Shown here in pieces: positions 1-12,699 of a stretch of 64,000 bases of DNA. Every line of letters starts with the position of its first letter. The stretch's first letter is position 1. Below the pieces are notes generated by a model. It was not told the DNA's origin and did no database searches. It saw only the letters and a program-made list of their open reading frames with translations. This DNA is from Fragum whitleyi. Lineage: Eukaryota; Mollusca; Bivalvia; Cardiida; Cardiidae. Position numbers and translations under genes: made by a program. The DNA lies in the NCBI GenBank assembly GCA_948146395.1, contig OX411551.1:45294796-45358795 (forward strand), written 5' to 3'.

Positions 1-3000
1 GTCAGGTAGGATTTTTTTTTATCAGACTGGGGTGAAGAATTTTTCGCTTGGCTGTAATGAGAAATTTTTCAAGTTGGTTAGGAAGAAAATTTTTTTTCTG
101 GTGTAGCCGGGATGTGTATAAGGGTGTTTGTACTGCCTTGTCGTACAAGTTTAATAGCGACGTGGTAGAGCACTCGCTTTGGGTTGTAGAGGTCCCGGGT
201 TCGAATCCCATTGGAGTCGAATATTTTATTTTTCATCGGGCCATGTAGCAATTTTTTTTTTACCTGACTGGGTTGAAAAATTTTTCGTTTGGCTGTAATG
301 AGAAATATTTCACCTTGATTAGGAAGAAATTTTTTCATCTTGCCAGGTAGGAATTTTTTTTACCTGACTGGGGTGAAGAATTTTTCGCTTGGCTGTAATG
401 AGAAATTTTTCAAATTGGTTAGTAAGAAATTTCTTCATCTGGCCAGGTAGGAAATTTTTTTATCAGACTGGGGTGAAGAATTTTTCGCTTGGCTGTAATG
501 AGAAATATTTCGCGTTGGTTAGGAAGAAATTTCTTCATCTGGCCAGGTAGGAATTTTTTTATCAGACTGGGGTGAAGAATTTTTCGCTTGGCAGTAATGA
601 GAAATTTTTCAAGTTGGTTAGGAAGATTTTTTTTTTTTTTTCTGGTGTAGCCGGGATGTGTATAAGGGGTGTTTGTACTGCCTCGTCGTACAAGTTAGCC
701 TTAATAGCGACGTGGTAGAGCACTCGCTTTGGGATGTAGAGGTCCCGGGCTCGAATCCCATTGGAGTCGAATATTTTATTTTTCATCGGGCCATGTAGCA
801 ATTTTTTTTTTACCTGACTGGGTTGAAAAATTTTTCGTTTGGCTGTAATGAGAAATATTTCACCTTGATTAGGAAGAAATTTTTTCATCTTGCCAGGTAG
901 GAAATTTTTTTACCTGACTGGAGTGAAGAATTTTTCGCTTGGCTGTAATGAGAAATTTTTCAAGTTGGTTAGGAAGAAATTTCTTCATCTGGCCAGGTAG
1001 GAAATTTCTTATCAGACTGGGGTGAAGAATTTTTCGCTTGGCTGTAATGAGAAATATTTCGCGTTGGTTAGGAAGAAATTTCATCATCTGGCCAGGTAGG
1101 AAATTTTTTTATCAGACTGGGGTGAAGAATTTTTCGCTTGGCTGTAATGAGAAATATTTCGCGTTGGTTAAAGAGAAATTTCTTCATCTGGTCAGGTAGG
1201 ATTTTTTTTTATCAGACTGGGGTGAAGAATTTTTCGCTTGGCTGTAATGAGAAATTTTTCAAGTTGGTTAGGAAGAAAATTTTTTTTCTGGTGTAGCCGG
1301 GATGTGTATAAGGGGTGTTTGTACTGCCTTGTCGTACAAGTTAGCCTTAATAGCGACGTGGTAGAGCACTCGCTTTGGGTTGTAGAGGTCCCGGGTTCGA
1401 ATCCCATTGGAGTCGAATATTTTATTTTTCATCGGGCCATGTAGCAATTTTTTTTTTTACCTGACTGGGTTGAAAAAATTTTCGTTTGGCTGTAATGAGA
1501 AATATTTCACCTTGATTAGGAAGAAATTTTTTCATCTTGCCAGGTAGGAAATTTTTTTACCTGACTGGGGTGAAGAATTTTTCGCTTGGCTGTAATGAGA
1601 AATTTTTCAAATTGGTTAGTAAGAAATTTCTTCATCTGGCCAGGTAGGAAATTTTTTTATCAGACTGGGGTGAAGAATTTTTCGCTTGGCTGTAATGAGA
1701 AATATTTCGCGTTGGTTAGGAAGAAATTTCTTCATCAGGCCAGGTAGGAAATTTTTTTATCAGACTGGGGTGAAGAATTTTTCGCTTGGCTGTAATGAGA
1801 AATATTTCGCGTTGGTAAGGAAGAAATTTCTTCATCTGGCCAGGTAGGAAATTTTTTTATCAGACTAGGGTGAAGAATTTTTCGCTTGGCTGTAATGAGA
1901 AATTTTTCAAGTTGGTTAGGAAGAAATTTTTTTTCTGGTGTAGCCGGGATGTGTATAAGGGGTGTTTGTACTGCCTTGTCGTACAAGTTAGCCTTAATAG
2001 CGACGTGGTAGAGCACTCGCTTTGGGATGTAGAGGTCCCGGGTTCGAATCCCATTGGAGTCGAATATTTTATTTTTCATCGGGCCATGTAGGAATTTTTT
2101 TTTACCTGACTGGGTTGAAAAATTTTTCGTTTGGCTGTAATGAGAAATATTTCACCTTGATTAGGAAGAAATTTTTTCATCTTGCCATGTAGGAAATTTT
2201 TTTACCTGACTAGGGTGAAGAATTTTTCGCTTGGCTGTAATGAGAAATTTTTCGCGTTGGTTAGGAAGAAATTTCTTCATCTGGCCAGGTAGGAAATTTT
2301 TTTATCAGACTGGGGTGAAGAATTTTTCGCTTGGCTGTAATGAGAAATATTTCGCGTTGGTTAGGAAGAAATTTCTTCATCTGGCCAAGGTAGGAATTTT
2401 TTTATCAGACTTGGGTGAAGAATTTTTCGCTTGGCTGTAATGAGAAATTTTTCAAGTTGGTTAGGAAGAAATTTTTTTTTCTTGTGTAGCCGGGATGTGT
2501 ATAAGGGGTGTTTGTACTGCCTCGTCGTACAAGTTAGCCTTAATAGCGACGTGGTAGAGCACTCGCTTTGGGATGTAGAGGTCCCGGGTTCGAATCCCAT
2601 TGGAGTCGAATATTTTATTTTTCATCGGGCCATGTAGCAATTTTTTTTTTACCTGACTGGGTTGAAAAATTTTTCGTTTGCCTGTAATGAGAAATATTTC
2701 ACCTTGATTAGGAAGAAATTTTTTCATCTTGCCAGGTAGGAATTTTTTTTACCTGACTGGAGTGAAGAATTTTTCGCTTGGCTGTAATGAGAAATTTTTC
2801 AAGTTGGTTAGGAAGAAATTTCTTCATCTGGCCAGGTAGGAAATTTCTTATCAGACTGGGGTGAAGAATTTTTCGCTTTGCTGTAATGAGAAATATTTCG
2901 CGTTGGTTAGGAAGAAATTTCATCATCTGGCCAGGTAGGAAATTTTTTTATCAGACTGGGGTGAAGAATTTTTCGCTTGGCTGTAATGAGAAATATTTCG

Positions 3001-5524
3001 CGTTGGGTAAGAAGAAATTTCTTCATCTGGACAGGTAGGATTTTTTTTTATCAGACTGGGGTGAAGAATTTTTCGCTTCGCTGTAATGAGAAATTTTTCA
3101 AGTTGGTTAGGAAGAAATTTTTTTTTCTTGTGTAGCCGGGATGTGTATAAGGGGTGTTTGTACTGCCTTGTCGTACAAGTTAGCCTTAATAGCGACGTGG
3201 TAGAGCACTCGCTTTGGGATGTAGAGGTCCCGGGTTCGAATCCCATTGGAGTCGAATATTTTATTTTTCATCGGGCCATGTAGGAATTTTTTTTTTACCT
3301 GACTGGGTTGAAAAATTTTTCGTTTGGCTGTAATGAGAAATATTTCACCTTGATTAGGAAGAAATTTTTTCATCTTGCCAGGTAGGAAATTTTTTTACCG
3401 GACTGGGGTGAAGAATTTTTCGCTTGGCTATAATGAGAAATTTTTCGCGTTGGTTAGGAAGAAATTTCTTCATCAGGCCAGGTGGAAATTTTTTTTATCA
3501 GACTGGGGTGAAGAATTTTTCGCTTGGCTGTAATGAGAAATTTTTCAAGTTGGTTAGGAAGAAATTTTTTTTTCTGGTGTAGCCGGGATGTGTATAAGGG
3601 GTGTTTGTACTGCCTTGTCGTACAAGTTAGCCTTAATAGCGACGTGGTAGAGCACTCGCTTTGGGATGTAGAGGTCCCGGGTTCGAATCCCATTGGAGTC
3701 GAATATTTTATTTTTCATCGGGCCATGTAGCAATTTTTTTTTTACCTGACTGGGTTGAAAAATTTTTCGTTTGGCTGTAATGAGAAATATTTCACCTTGA
3801 TTAGGAAGAATTTTTTTCATCTTGCCAGATAGGAAATTTTTTTAACCTGACTGGGGTGAAGAATTTTTCGCTTGGTTGTAATGAGAAATTTTTCAAGTTG
3901 GTTAGGAAGAAATTTCTTCATCTGGCCAGGTAGGAAATTTTTTTATCAGACTGGGGTGAAGAATTTTTCGCTTGGCTGTAATGAGAAATATTTCGCGTTG
4001 GTTAGGAAGAAATTTCTTCATCTGGCCAGGTAGGAATTTTTTTTATCAGACTGGGGTGAAGAATTTTTCGCTTGGCTGTAATGAGAAATTTTTCAAGTTG
4101 GTTAGGAAGAAATTTTTTTTTCTGGTGTAGCCGGGATGTGTATAAGGGGTGTTTGTACTGCCTTGTCGTACAAGTTTTTCCTTAATAGCGGCGTGGTAGA
4201 GCACTCGCTTTGGGATGTAGAGGTCCCGGGTTCGAATCCCATTGGAGTCGAATATTTTACTTTTCATCGGGCCATGTAGGAATTTTTTTTTTACATGACT
4301 GGGTTGAAAAATTTTTCGTTTGGCTGTAATGAGAAATATTTCACCTTGATTAGGAAGAATTTTTTTCATCTTGCCAGGTAGGAAATTTTTTTACCTGACA
4401 GGGGTGAAGAATTTTTCGCTTGGCTGTAATGAGAAATTTTTCGCGTTGGTTAGGAAGAAATTTCTTCATCTGGCCAGGTAGGAATTTTTTTATCAGACTG
4501 GGGTGAAGAATTTTTCGCTTGGCTGTAATGAGAAATATTTCGCGTTGGTTAGGAAGAAATTTCTTCATCTGGCCAGGTATGAAATTTTTTAATCAGACTG
4601 GGGTGAAGAATTTTTCGCTTGGCTGTAATGAGAAATTTTTCAAGTTGGTTAGGAAGAAATTTTTTTTTCTGGTGTAGCCGGGATGTGTATAAGGGGTGTT
4701 TGTACTGCCTTGTCGTACAAGTTAGCCTTAATAGCGACGTGGTAGAGCACTCGCTTTGGGATGTAGAGGTCCCGAGTTCGAATCCCATTGGAGTCGAATA
4801 TTTTATTTTTCATCGGGACATGTAGGAATTTTTTTTTACCTGACTGGGTTGAAAAATCTTTCGTTTGGCTGTAATGAGAAATATTTCACCTTGATGAGGA
4901 AGAAATTTTTTCATCTTGCCAGGTAGGAAATTTTTTTACCTGACTGGGGTGAAGAATTTTTCGCTTGGCTGTAATGAGAAATTTTTCAAGTTGGTTAGGA
5001 AGAAATTTCTTCATCTGGCCAGGTAGGAAATTTTTTTATCAGACTGGGGTGAAGAATTTTTCGCTTGGCTGTAATGAGAAATATTTCGCGTTGGTTAGGA
5101 AGAAATTTCTTCATCTGGCCAGGTAGGAAATTTTTTATCAGACTGGGGTGAAGAATTTTTCGCTTGGCTGTAATGAGAAATTTTTCAAGTTGGTTAGGAA
5201 GAATTTTTTTTTTTCTGGTGTAGCCGGGATGTGTATAAGGGGTGTTTGTACTGCCTCGTCGTACAAGTTAGCCTTAATAGCGACGTGGTAGAGCACTCGC
5301 TTTGGGATGTAGAGGTCCTGGGTTCGAATCCCATTGGAGTCGAATATTTTATTTTTCATCGGACCATGTAGGAATATTTTTTTTTACCTGACTGGGTTGA
5401 AAAATTTTTCGTTTGGCTGTAATGAGAAATATTTCACCTTGATTAGGAAGAAATTTTTTCATCTTGCCAGGTAGGAAATTTTTTTACCTGACTGGGGTGA
5501 AGAATTTTTCGCTTGGCTGTAATT
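1..5524. repeat. Higher-order satellite array with embedded tRNA-Pro-like blocks
   Basis: The array runs off the left edge and stops abruptly at about 5524. The basic monomer is about 100 bp (for example the step from 1021 to 1121). It is itself four diverged ~25 bp pieces that each begin GAAGAAATTT or a close variant, followed by TCG/TTGG or TCTGG. Every few monomers there is a ~230 bp segment with a tRNA-like block. The motif CGTGGTAGAG of that block falls at 161, 711, 1357, 2004, 2550, 3196, 3643, 4192, 4738 and 5284. The spacings are 550, 646, 647, 546, 646, 447, 549, 546 and 546 bp, so the higher-order unit varies by whole 100-bp monomers. Short open frames on both strands here are periodic by-products of the repeat and are not genes. 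Confidence 0.95.
1342..1415 (+). repeat. tRNA-Pro(UGG)-derived block inside the satellite (representative of ten)
   Basis: The block has a recognisable A-box region (TAGCGACGTGGTAGAGCACT) and B box (GGTTCGAATCC). The anticodon arm reads CTCGC-TTTGGGT, which would place TGG in the anticodon, and CTCGCTTTGGG followed by GAGGTCCCGGGTTC resembles eukaryotic tRNA-Pro. The 3' half of the anticodon stem and the T stem do not pair well, and no acceptor stem closes. It is therefore a tRNA-derived promoter relic of SINE-head type and not a working tRNA. The ten copies are near identical; the copy near 4192 has GCGGCG for GCGACG, and the first copy lacks part of the leader. Confidence 0.75.
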
Positions 5525-6214
5525 TAAAAACGTAGCGACAAGTCAAAGACAACATTAAAAGGTAGGTGGGTTAATGTTCACTCTCAAATCAGAAGGGACC
5601 ATCTGGGTAGTGAACAAGCTTTGTTATTTTTGGTTTTTCTCTAGGTATGTACTAAACAATCAAAACATGGAAGAGATTTTGAAACTTTAGGTTCGTTTAC
5701 ATTTCTAATTTACATTAATTTGATTATACATTTATACGTGCACTTGAAAATCAAATATGCTTAAAATGATCCTTATGCAAATGAGGATTATTTCAATCAT
5801 ATTTAATTTTTAAGTGCATATACAATTCTCAAAAGTACAGAAAATACTTTTATAATATACATATCTTAAAAGTACATGAACATACTATTATTTGTCAATT
5901 CGCTGAAACATATTTTTAATGGCTATCATTTACAAGAATACTTTTCGGGAACTGATGGATATTAAGAAATTTTACAATATTATTACCCAAACATCTACGT
6001 CATCCTTGGGTATTAAAAACTAGGCAAAACTTCCAACTCACATCCGAAAATATAAATATCTAATTAAGTCAAAAAATTATCTTAAAAAAAGGATATTATT
6101 ATCCTGCGTTATTTTTCAGCTGACAGGGCGTTGCTTAAACGGTGACGCAAGGTGGCCATTTACTTTCCAATATTTTGGTTTCTCTCATAAGTTAGTCGTA
6201 CATTACTGTTGTCT

Positions 6215-6258
6215 TCCCCCCCCCCCCCCCTCCACCCCCCCCCCCCCCAAAAAAAAAA
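6215..6258 (+). repeat. Poly-C/poly-A tract
   Basis: Two runs of C separated by TCCA and followed by nine A residues. It is a simple repeat and possibly an assembly or polymerase-slippage hot spot. Confidence 0.9.
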
Positions 6259-7545
6259 TGATTGTGCTTAGCTAAAGTGAATATATTTGGGTTACCTATA
6301 CCTCGTTACTCAATTTTGAAAAAGCCGAAATTACGAGTTCTGGTAACCTATTTACGAATTAACGTTTCTCCATATAACGGCCAATTTCCAGAAAAATCGT
6401 GTAGACGGGACATTTAAGGTCTTATTAATTCGAAAAAAGTTATCGGTTTTTGGCACTTTTTGAAAGCCCATAACATGAACTTACAGGACAATAAAAATAA
6501 AAGTGAATGACAATAGAATTTTCTTGTTATAACGCTCTATATAGGTGTCAAACAACCCTTTTTGCCAGTAGACGGTCGGGGTATCCTACTAAATGTCTTT
6601 ATTTTGTTACATTACAAAATAATTCAGCAACATTAAAGGGGGTTTCTATTTTACTGATATAACAAGGCAATAAAAAATATCAAACATGTTTGAAATTGTT
6701 CAAGTTTACGAAAAACCACAACAAATATGATGTAGACGATTTTCACAACAGGTATCTTATCAGAGAGAAATCGGGCTTAAAACATTTATAAGGGACATTC
6801 TGAATAGTTTATTTACACAAGTAAGTATGTAATAAACGAAAAAAAAATCCGCATGTGCTGTTATGATTAATACGCCAATGGCAGAATGTGTTTGTAGCTA
6901 ATTAAGAATTTTCAAAAATTTACAACAGATACATAACGGCTTTTTACTGCTCATGGTCGATAGAAAACGATGTATCTAACCTGGCAACACATATGTTTAG
7001 AAAAAAATCGACTAGAGGAAAAGTAATTTTAATGACTCCGTCTTCAGTTGTATTCCTAAGGGATACCCGGAAATCATAAAACGACTGATACGTAACGAAT
7101 GACGGATACGTTATGTTCTATTTTCATGTTAAGTTTGAAATAACATAGCAATTATTAAGATATTGAAGAGTCTTGTTCTTGATGCTATCCGATGAAGGTA
7201 GTCTTTTTGCACCCCAATAAATGTTCCTGATTGTTCATTTAACAGAAAAAGGTCCATGAAGATTGATAAAGATCGAGCTTATAAACTACCTCGGATCTTT
7301 ACGGTAGGCAAAATTGTCTATAAACTCATTTCCTTTGATAACCGCTATTTTCGTAGTTTTTACATGGTTACATGTTATTTAAAAAACAATAACTTGTTTG
7401 ATATCTGTATATTAAAGGGGAGAATGTCTGTCATTTGCCCATCGTTCCGTATCTTTCAAAAGTATAAACGTATCTGTTTCATGAGAAATAGTCCCTATTA
7501 CACTCAGTTATGTGTGGTATAATTAATAACTTTTTTTCTGTAATT

Positions 7546-7651
<106 letters not shown>

Positions 7652-8962
7652 ATTTTAAACTTAAATTTTACCAAAAATAGAATGTCATTTGTCTGAGCTT
7701 TAAATCTCCGAATAAATCTTAGGAGGCCCCCTGAATTTTCAATAAGAACGCTAAGGCTTTCGATCATAGTCATTTTGTGTTTTATTAAATAATAATAAAT
7801 TAAAAAGGACTCTGTCAAATGAATATGTTCGTTCATCTTTTGCCTTTTTTATATTTATAATTTTTTTTTCGTTCTATCCTTGTCAAATGGCCAACATGGT
7901 CCTACGTAAATCAGTAGTTTCGTTAGGAAACAAAAGAAATTTCAGCTAACTTAATATTCAGTGTTTTAATTCTTTATAGAAATGTACCATGAACATCATT
8001 TTTATTTTTTCATTTTTTTTAAGAATCTAGGTAGAAAAAGTAAATGTTTTGAACTAAGCATACTGAAATCAGCATGCGGAAAATGTTCTATATTTTACGC
8101 AGTCCCGGCATGCTGTGCTCAGCAATATCCGTAAATGTACAAAACTTAGAATATGCAATTCTCGGGTAAGCTTATCGTGTTTTTCTTTCTTTTTTTCATT
8201 TTATTTTAAATCATCTTGTATTAAGACTTAGTTACCCGATTTCAGAATCAAGCCCCCGAAAGATTTTCTCATAGAGTCCTTTAGAGATATATGTCGCTAG
8301 AAACCAATTTTCTAATTAAAAGACTAACATTGGAAACACCAATAATATGCTTATATCCATAAAACCTAATTGAAAAAGGAAATACCCGTTTTAATTTACA
8401 ATTTATATACCTCTTGTTGCTAAAAGACCACCCTGCAAATAATAAAGGGTGAGTATTTGAAAAAGTGGTTTGATGAAGCACAGGCATATCCAATCAGAAA
8501 TGTGTAAGAAAATAAAATATAAGTTTGAAGAAAGGTAGATTTTATTTGCTATTTCGTATAATCTTTCCAAAGCAATAAGTTAAGTCTCAACACAGTAAGC
8601 CTGCAATCTGTACTACTGAAACAATGTATTAAGAACTTTCGAGATGTCCCTTTGCGCTATCAAATGATATTGCTATGGCCCATTTGTCCCTGAATATTTT
8701 ACGATTGCATCAACTTGAACTATTTCTCATTCTCTTAAATTTAACATTGATTTTTCTGAAACTGTTACAAGAAAAATCGCTGACGCACGTGATTATTGTT
8801 TTTTAATACAAATTAAATAGTACAAATACATTGTATTCGATTTTACATGCAAAACGTTTGTGGGGGTTTTGTGAATAACAGCTTGATATTAGCAATTTAT
8901 GTATATCGTTTGTAAAATCGGACCACATAGAGTTTCCTCATTTGAAAACACAACACTACACT

Positions 8963-9194
8963 TAGCCCTTTGCTGTTTAACCCCTGCTTTTTACATGCCT
9001 GTGATTTTATGACTGAGAAAACACTGTGAAAAAAAAAAGAAATTGCTTCTGACAAGCAATTTCTTCTTTTTTTCACACTATTTTCGACCCTACAGAATGG
9101 TTATTTTTCAAATTAAATCCACTGTAAATTTTCGTCTGCAAAACCTTTGAATTTGGACAGGTCCAAAATTTTGTAAAACAGGAACGGGTTAAAG
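8963..9194. mobile_element. Hairpin-cored MITE, copy 1
   Basis: An inverted copy of this ~230 bp sequence occurs at 55871-56093. Both ends read TTAACCC-type or its complement. The centre, 9034-9071, is a hairpin with arms AGAAATTGCTT and AAGCAATTTCT. The element ends about 20 bp before the splice acceptor of the fucosyltransferase exon. Confidence 0.7.
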
Positions 9195-9216
9195 TACCAA
9201 TTTCTACACTTTTCAG

Positions 9217-10251
9217 GATCGCATCTACAACATCACGTGGAGTACAAATCCACACGATATCGGATATACGTACGATCACATCGCATATCAAAAACACCCT
9301 GACTCTGTTAGTTTTGAATTTAGCTCGTGCGAATACACCAACTGTCAACTGCTTTTTGGTCGTAATCACGTTTCTTACAGCGACGTGGTTATTTTTGATG
9401 CAAGGAATGAAGAACGGAAAAACTATTTTAAAAAACCACCGGGACAAGTTTGGATATTCTCTGGCGTTGAAGCTCCTAGTTCATTCGAAGATTATGGCAG
9501 CGTCTGGAGAACGGCTGGCGTTGTTTCGAGTTTCAATTGGACTATGACGTATGACAGCTCTAATACAGATATACACCTACCGTACGGGGAAATTCAGAAA
9601 AAGACCGACAGACTTGCCACCAAGGACTATAGTAAAATATTCAGAATGAAGAACAAAACTGCGCTTATTGTCCATTCCCATTGCGATACCCGATCAAGGA
9701 GACTAAATTTCGTGAAAAGTCTACAGAAATTTATTGACATAGATTCATATGGAAAATGTGGGACACCATGGAATTGTGGAAAGCATTTTCATCACGAATT
9801 TGGCCACTGCTATGATCAGATAAATGGATACAAATTTTATCTTGCTTTTGAGAACGCAATTTGTAACCAATATCTCACCGAAAAACTTTATCGCAACTAT
9901 AACTATGACAGTATAATGGTTGTTCGTGGTGGACGTAATGATGACGCAGATCGTATGATACCAAAGGGGACTTATATTTATACACAAGATTTCAAGTCTA
10001 TAAAAGAGCTAGCAGATTACATGAAAAGGATAGCAGAATCAGAGACGTTATATACAGAAATGCTAAAACGAAAGGATGAATATTATTCTATTCCTTACAA
10101 TATACTTTATACAAGAGCAATGTGCGAAATCTGTGAAAGAATGAACAACCAAGACAAATATAGAAAGCATATTAAAAGTACGATTTCGTGGGTTTATGGG
10201 AAGAAACAGTGCACAAATCCATCAGAAATATCCGATTTAAACGAAACTTAA
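9217..10251 (+). CDS. Alpha-1,3-fucosyltransferase (GT10), catalytic exon
   Basis: Likely a Golgi type II membrane enzyme that moves fucose from GDP-fucose to N-acetylglucosamine of glycans. The exon starts in frame after the acceptor TACACTTTTCAG and codes 344 residues to a TAA. The N-terminal GT10 domain includes VVIFDARN and GQVWIFSGVEAP. The C-terminal domain has NWTMTYD from residue 107, NTDIHLPYGE, the VHSHC..R segment, and the family signature YKFYLAFEN (residues 205-213) followed by C..Y.TEK. Sequons are seen at YNITW (residue 6) and NWT, and paired cysteines at SCEYTNC. The cytoplasmic tail, membrane anchor and stem must come from an upstream exon that I did not find. The minus-strand gene at 24465-27308 is a paralogue, about two thirds identical by eye. 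FucT-C-like naming is inference; acceptor specificity cannot be read from sequence. Confidence 0.9.
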   Translation, partial: DRIYNITWSTNPHDIGYTYDHIAYQKHPDSVSFEFSSCEYTNCQLLFGRNHVSYSDVVIFDARNEERKNYFKKPPGQVWIFSGVEAPSSFEDYGSVWRTAGVVSSFNWTMTYDSSNTDIHLPYGEIQKKTDRLATKDYSKIFRMKNKTALIVHSHCDTRSRRLNFVKSLQKFIDIDSYGKCGTPWNCGKHFHHEFGHCYDQINGYKFYLAFENAICNQYLTEKLYRNYNYDSIMVVRGGRNDDADRMIPKGTYIYTQDFKSIKELADYMKRIAESETLYTEMLKRKDEYYSIPYNILYTRAMCEICERMNNQDKYRKHIKSTISWVYGKKQCTNPSEISDLNET

Positions 10252-10395
10252 TGTTAACATTAATCCTTTGTAATTTCTTGAAATAGTACAAGATTCTTCT
10301 TTAAATTGACAGTAAGAATGTTACACATTTTTTTTTTGTCCTTTCGCTATTTTGGCATATATTGAAATACGTGTATCTTATTGGCATACATTCAC

Positions 10396-11543
10396 CGGGT
10401 GCAGGTCAAGATGGCCCAAAGTCAAAACGGCCCCGAGTCAAAACGGCCCGTATTTCGGTCAAAACGGCCCATGATTTGGTCAAAACGGCCCAAAGCAGAT
10501 TTTTAAATTTGGGCAAAACGGTCCAAATACAAAAGTCACAACAAATAAAAAAAGAACCGAAAAAAATCTTTGTGGAGTTATACTAAAAAACGATTCTTTA
10601 ATTTATATCAAGATTTTTTATTATAGGCTATATTTCAAACTCAGTTAAATAAATGATACACCGACGCTGGTTTTTGTTTAAGTTATCACCAATTTACTTT
10701 TTTCTCATGTTCTATTTTATTTCTACGGTTTACTTTTAAAAAAACGATAAAAAAAAAAGAAAGAAAAGAAAATAGGGACCTTCATAAATGAATTTCTCGA
10801 CCCGTCAGTTATTAGCAAGGTTAAAATAATTGTAGATGGAACTTAATTCTCATGACTTATAATTGACTCTAAGCTTTATTGAGATGAACCTTTTATTGTT
10901 AATAGCCATTGAAAAACGTGTCATATATCTATGTAAAAACTTAAACTTTCTTGAATGAAAAATCACAAATGTTGTCTAATGAAGATAATTAGATCAAATA
11001 TACATAAATTTCTCCCAAAATATCCCCGCGAAGCTTGTCAGTTTTATGATTACGTCTCAAAAAACGTTATGTTAATCCTTTGTTACTTTTAAAACTATCT
11101 TTGAAAATGAATTTTAAGTGTACTATTGATTTGACATTTAAAACAAATTTTTTATTGATAAAAATCATTGTTCTTTAATTAGTTCTCAATGCCTTGATTT
11201 CGGGGTTTTGGTGTGGTTGCAAATTCACACAAAATCCTATTACCTACAAATAAGGTTGTTTATCGAACATTTCTTCAACACTATCACACTTCTGTATAAA
11301 AATATGCTATATTTGCATAGAAGAATACGAGTTTATTTATGTATTTTTTTTTTTTTTTTTCATTAAAATATGAGTTAGTAATAAAAAGGACATGTGAAAA
11401 GAAGGATAATAAAGCACAATTACTGTTTGGGCCGCTTTGGCTAATTGTCAAGTCTGGTTTGGGCCGTTTTGACCAAATTACGGGCCGTTTTGACTCTGGG
11501 CCGTTTTGACTTAGGGCAGTTTTGACTGTAAACCCATGCACCT
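10396..11543. mobile_element. Foldback-type non-autonomous transposon with tandem-repeat ends
   Basis: The left end carries five or six copies of GTCAAAACGGCCC with variable spacers (about 10405-10525). The right end carries the inverse, GGGCCGTTTTGAC, four or five times (about 11427-11530). The outermost sequences GGTGCAGGTCAAG and the complement of GTAAACCCATGCACC also pair. No transposase frame lies between. Multiple short direct repeats in opposite orientation at the two ends are typical of foldback elements. It lies about 150 bp beyond the fucosyltransferase stop codon, so the 3' UTR may run into it. Confidence 0.8.
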
Positions 11544-12466
11544 TAAACCTGAAAGAGATCGAGATGAAAAATGAAAAAAAATGCAATTTTGCTTGCCGAT
11601 TCGTTTGACAATATCTACTACCATATATACACCTTTGGACAAAGCAGTTTATCACCCTAGCCAGCCTGCACAGACTAATCTGAGCCTGAGATTTCGTGGA
11701 AAGGTCAATCATTCCATGTCATTGTCCCTTGTTGCATTGAGACCAATACTGAATGGACAAACAAGCAACGTAAAGCTTCAGAAACCTATTGGATTAGACG
11801 TCTTAACACGACCCAACCCTTTGGGATAAACAAAAACGACATATAATCAATAAGGGCAAATTTGAGTCGCATATTAACCTACCTGTCTGACCTGCATACT
11901 TTCGCTAGCTTGTTAAAATAAGGTTGTCCTTTTATTTCTACTTTCACTGTCGGAATTCATTGAACCCCTGACAAAGAAACATTGAGTTTCCAAAGCGATA
12001 ACGATAATCCGTTACTTTATAACTCTGACACTGTAAGAACAAAAATAGTTCTCATATTTAATTAATCATTCAACTTCTGTTATATCCATCTGGATCCAGT
12101 GTTACTGAAAGCAATTACTTTGGTATTTCGACCTATCTCCATTGTTTATCGAAACCCTATTTCTCAATTTATCCCCAGTTTGTCCTAAATAAAATTGAGT
12201 GCATACGTTATACATTAACACGTACAAACAATTACTTATTGTACAATCCATGTTTGTTTGTTTTTTTTGCACGAAAGATTGTATCTTTATTCCAAAAACC
12301 TTCCCTTCAATTATATATTAACAAAGTCCACAACGTGGTTCATTACACTTTTTAACGCAAGGTTTAAAGTTTGTTTATCTATATTTCTATTTAATTAAAA
12401 TCGTCTTGAATAGTTTGAAATGTTTTAGAATGATTTCGGATCGTTTTTGATGAATTTGAACTAGTA
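11544..12466. other. Gene-free intergenic stretch
   Basis: AT-rich with no supported exon. Around 11660 there is a degenerate copy of a CCAGCCTGCACAGACT motif that occurs in the MITE family at 13366, 48573 and 59866. Confidence 0.55.
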
Positions 12467-12470
12467 TTTT

Positions 12471-12580
12471 GAATGAATGAATGAATGAATGAATGAATGA
12501 ATGAATGAATGAATGAATGAATGAATGAATGAATGAATGAATGAATGAATGAATGAATGAATGAATGAATGAATGAATGA
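12471..12580. repeat. (GAAT)n microsatellite inside a GAATGA-rich foldback repeat
   Basis: About 27 perfect GAAT units. The flanks (12415-12470, 12581-12665) are degenerate GAATGATTT/GAATGAGT sequence shared with the repeats near 13680, 16500, 17645, 32820, 36420 and 38810, so the microsatellite seems to have expanded from a motif inside that repeat family. The Ser-Phe-Ile-His repeat frame on the minus strand is an artefact. Confidence 0.95.
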
Positions 12581-12699
12581 CTAGATGAAGGAATGTATTG
12601 AGTGCAAAATGAGTGATTTAGAAAGATTTTGATCGGAATGAGTTTCAATTTCACGATAATATTAACGAGTTAATTTTCAGATGGTGTTTTATATATCCC

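Noticed and set aside
48..5359. Many 60-114 residue open frames on both strands within 1-5520
   Set aside because: They recur with the satellite period on both strands and contain the tRNA-like block; they are by-products of the repeat.
1..5524. CRISPR-like array
   Set aside because: Repeats are contiguous without unique spacers and the window is eukaryotic.
12391..12654. Ser-Phe-Ile-His repeat protein on the minus strand
   Set aside because: Translation of the (GAAT)n microsatellite.
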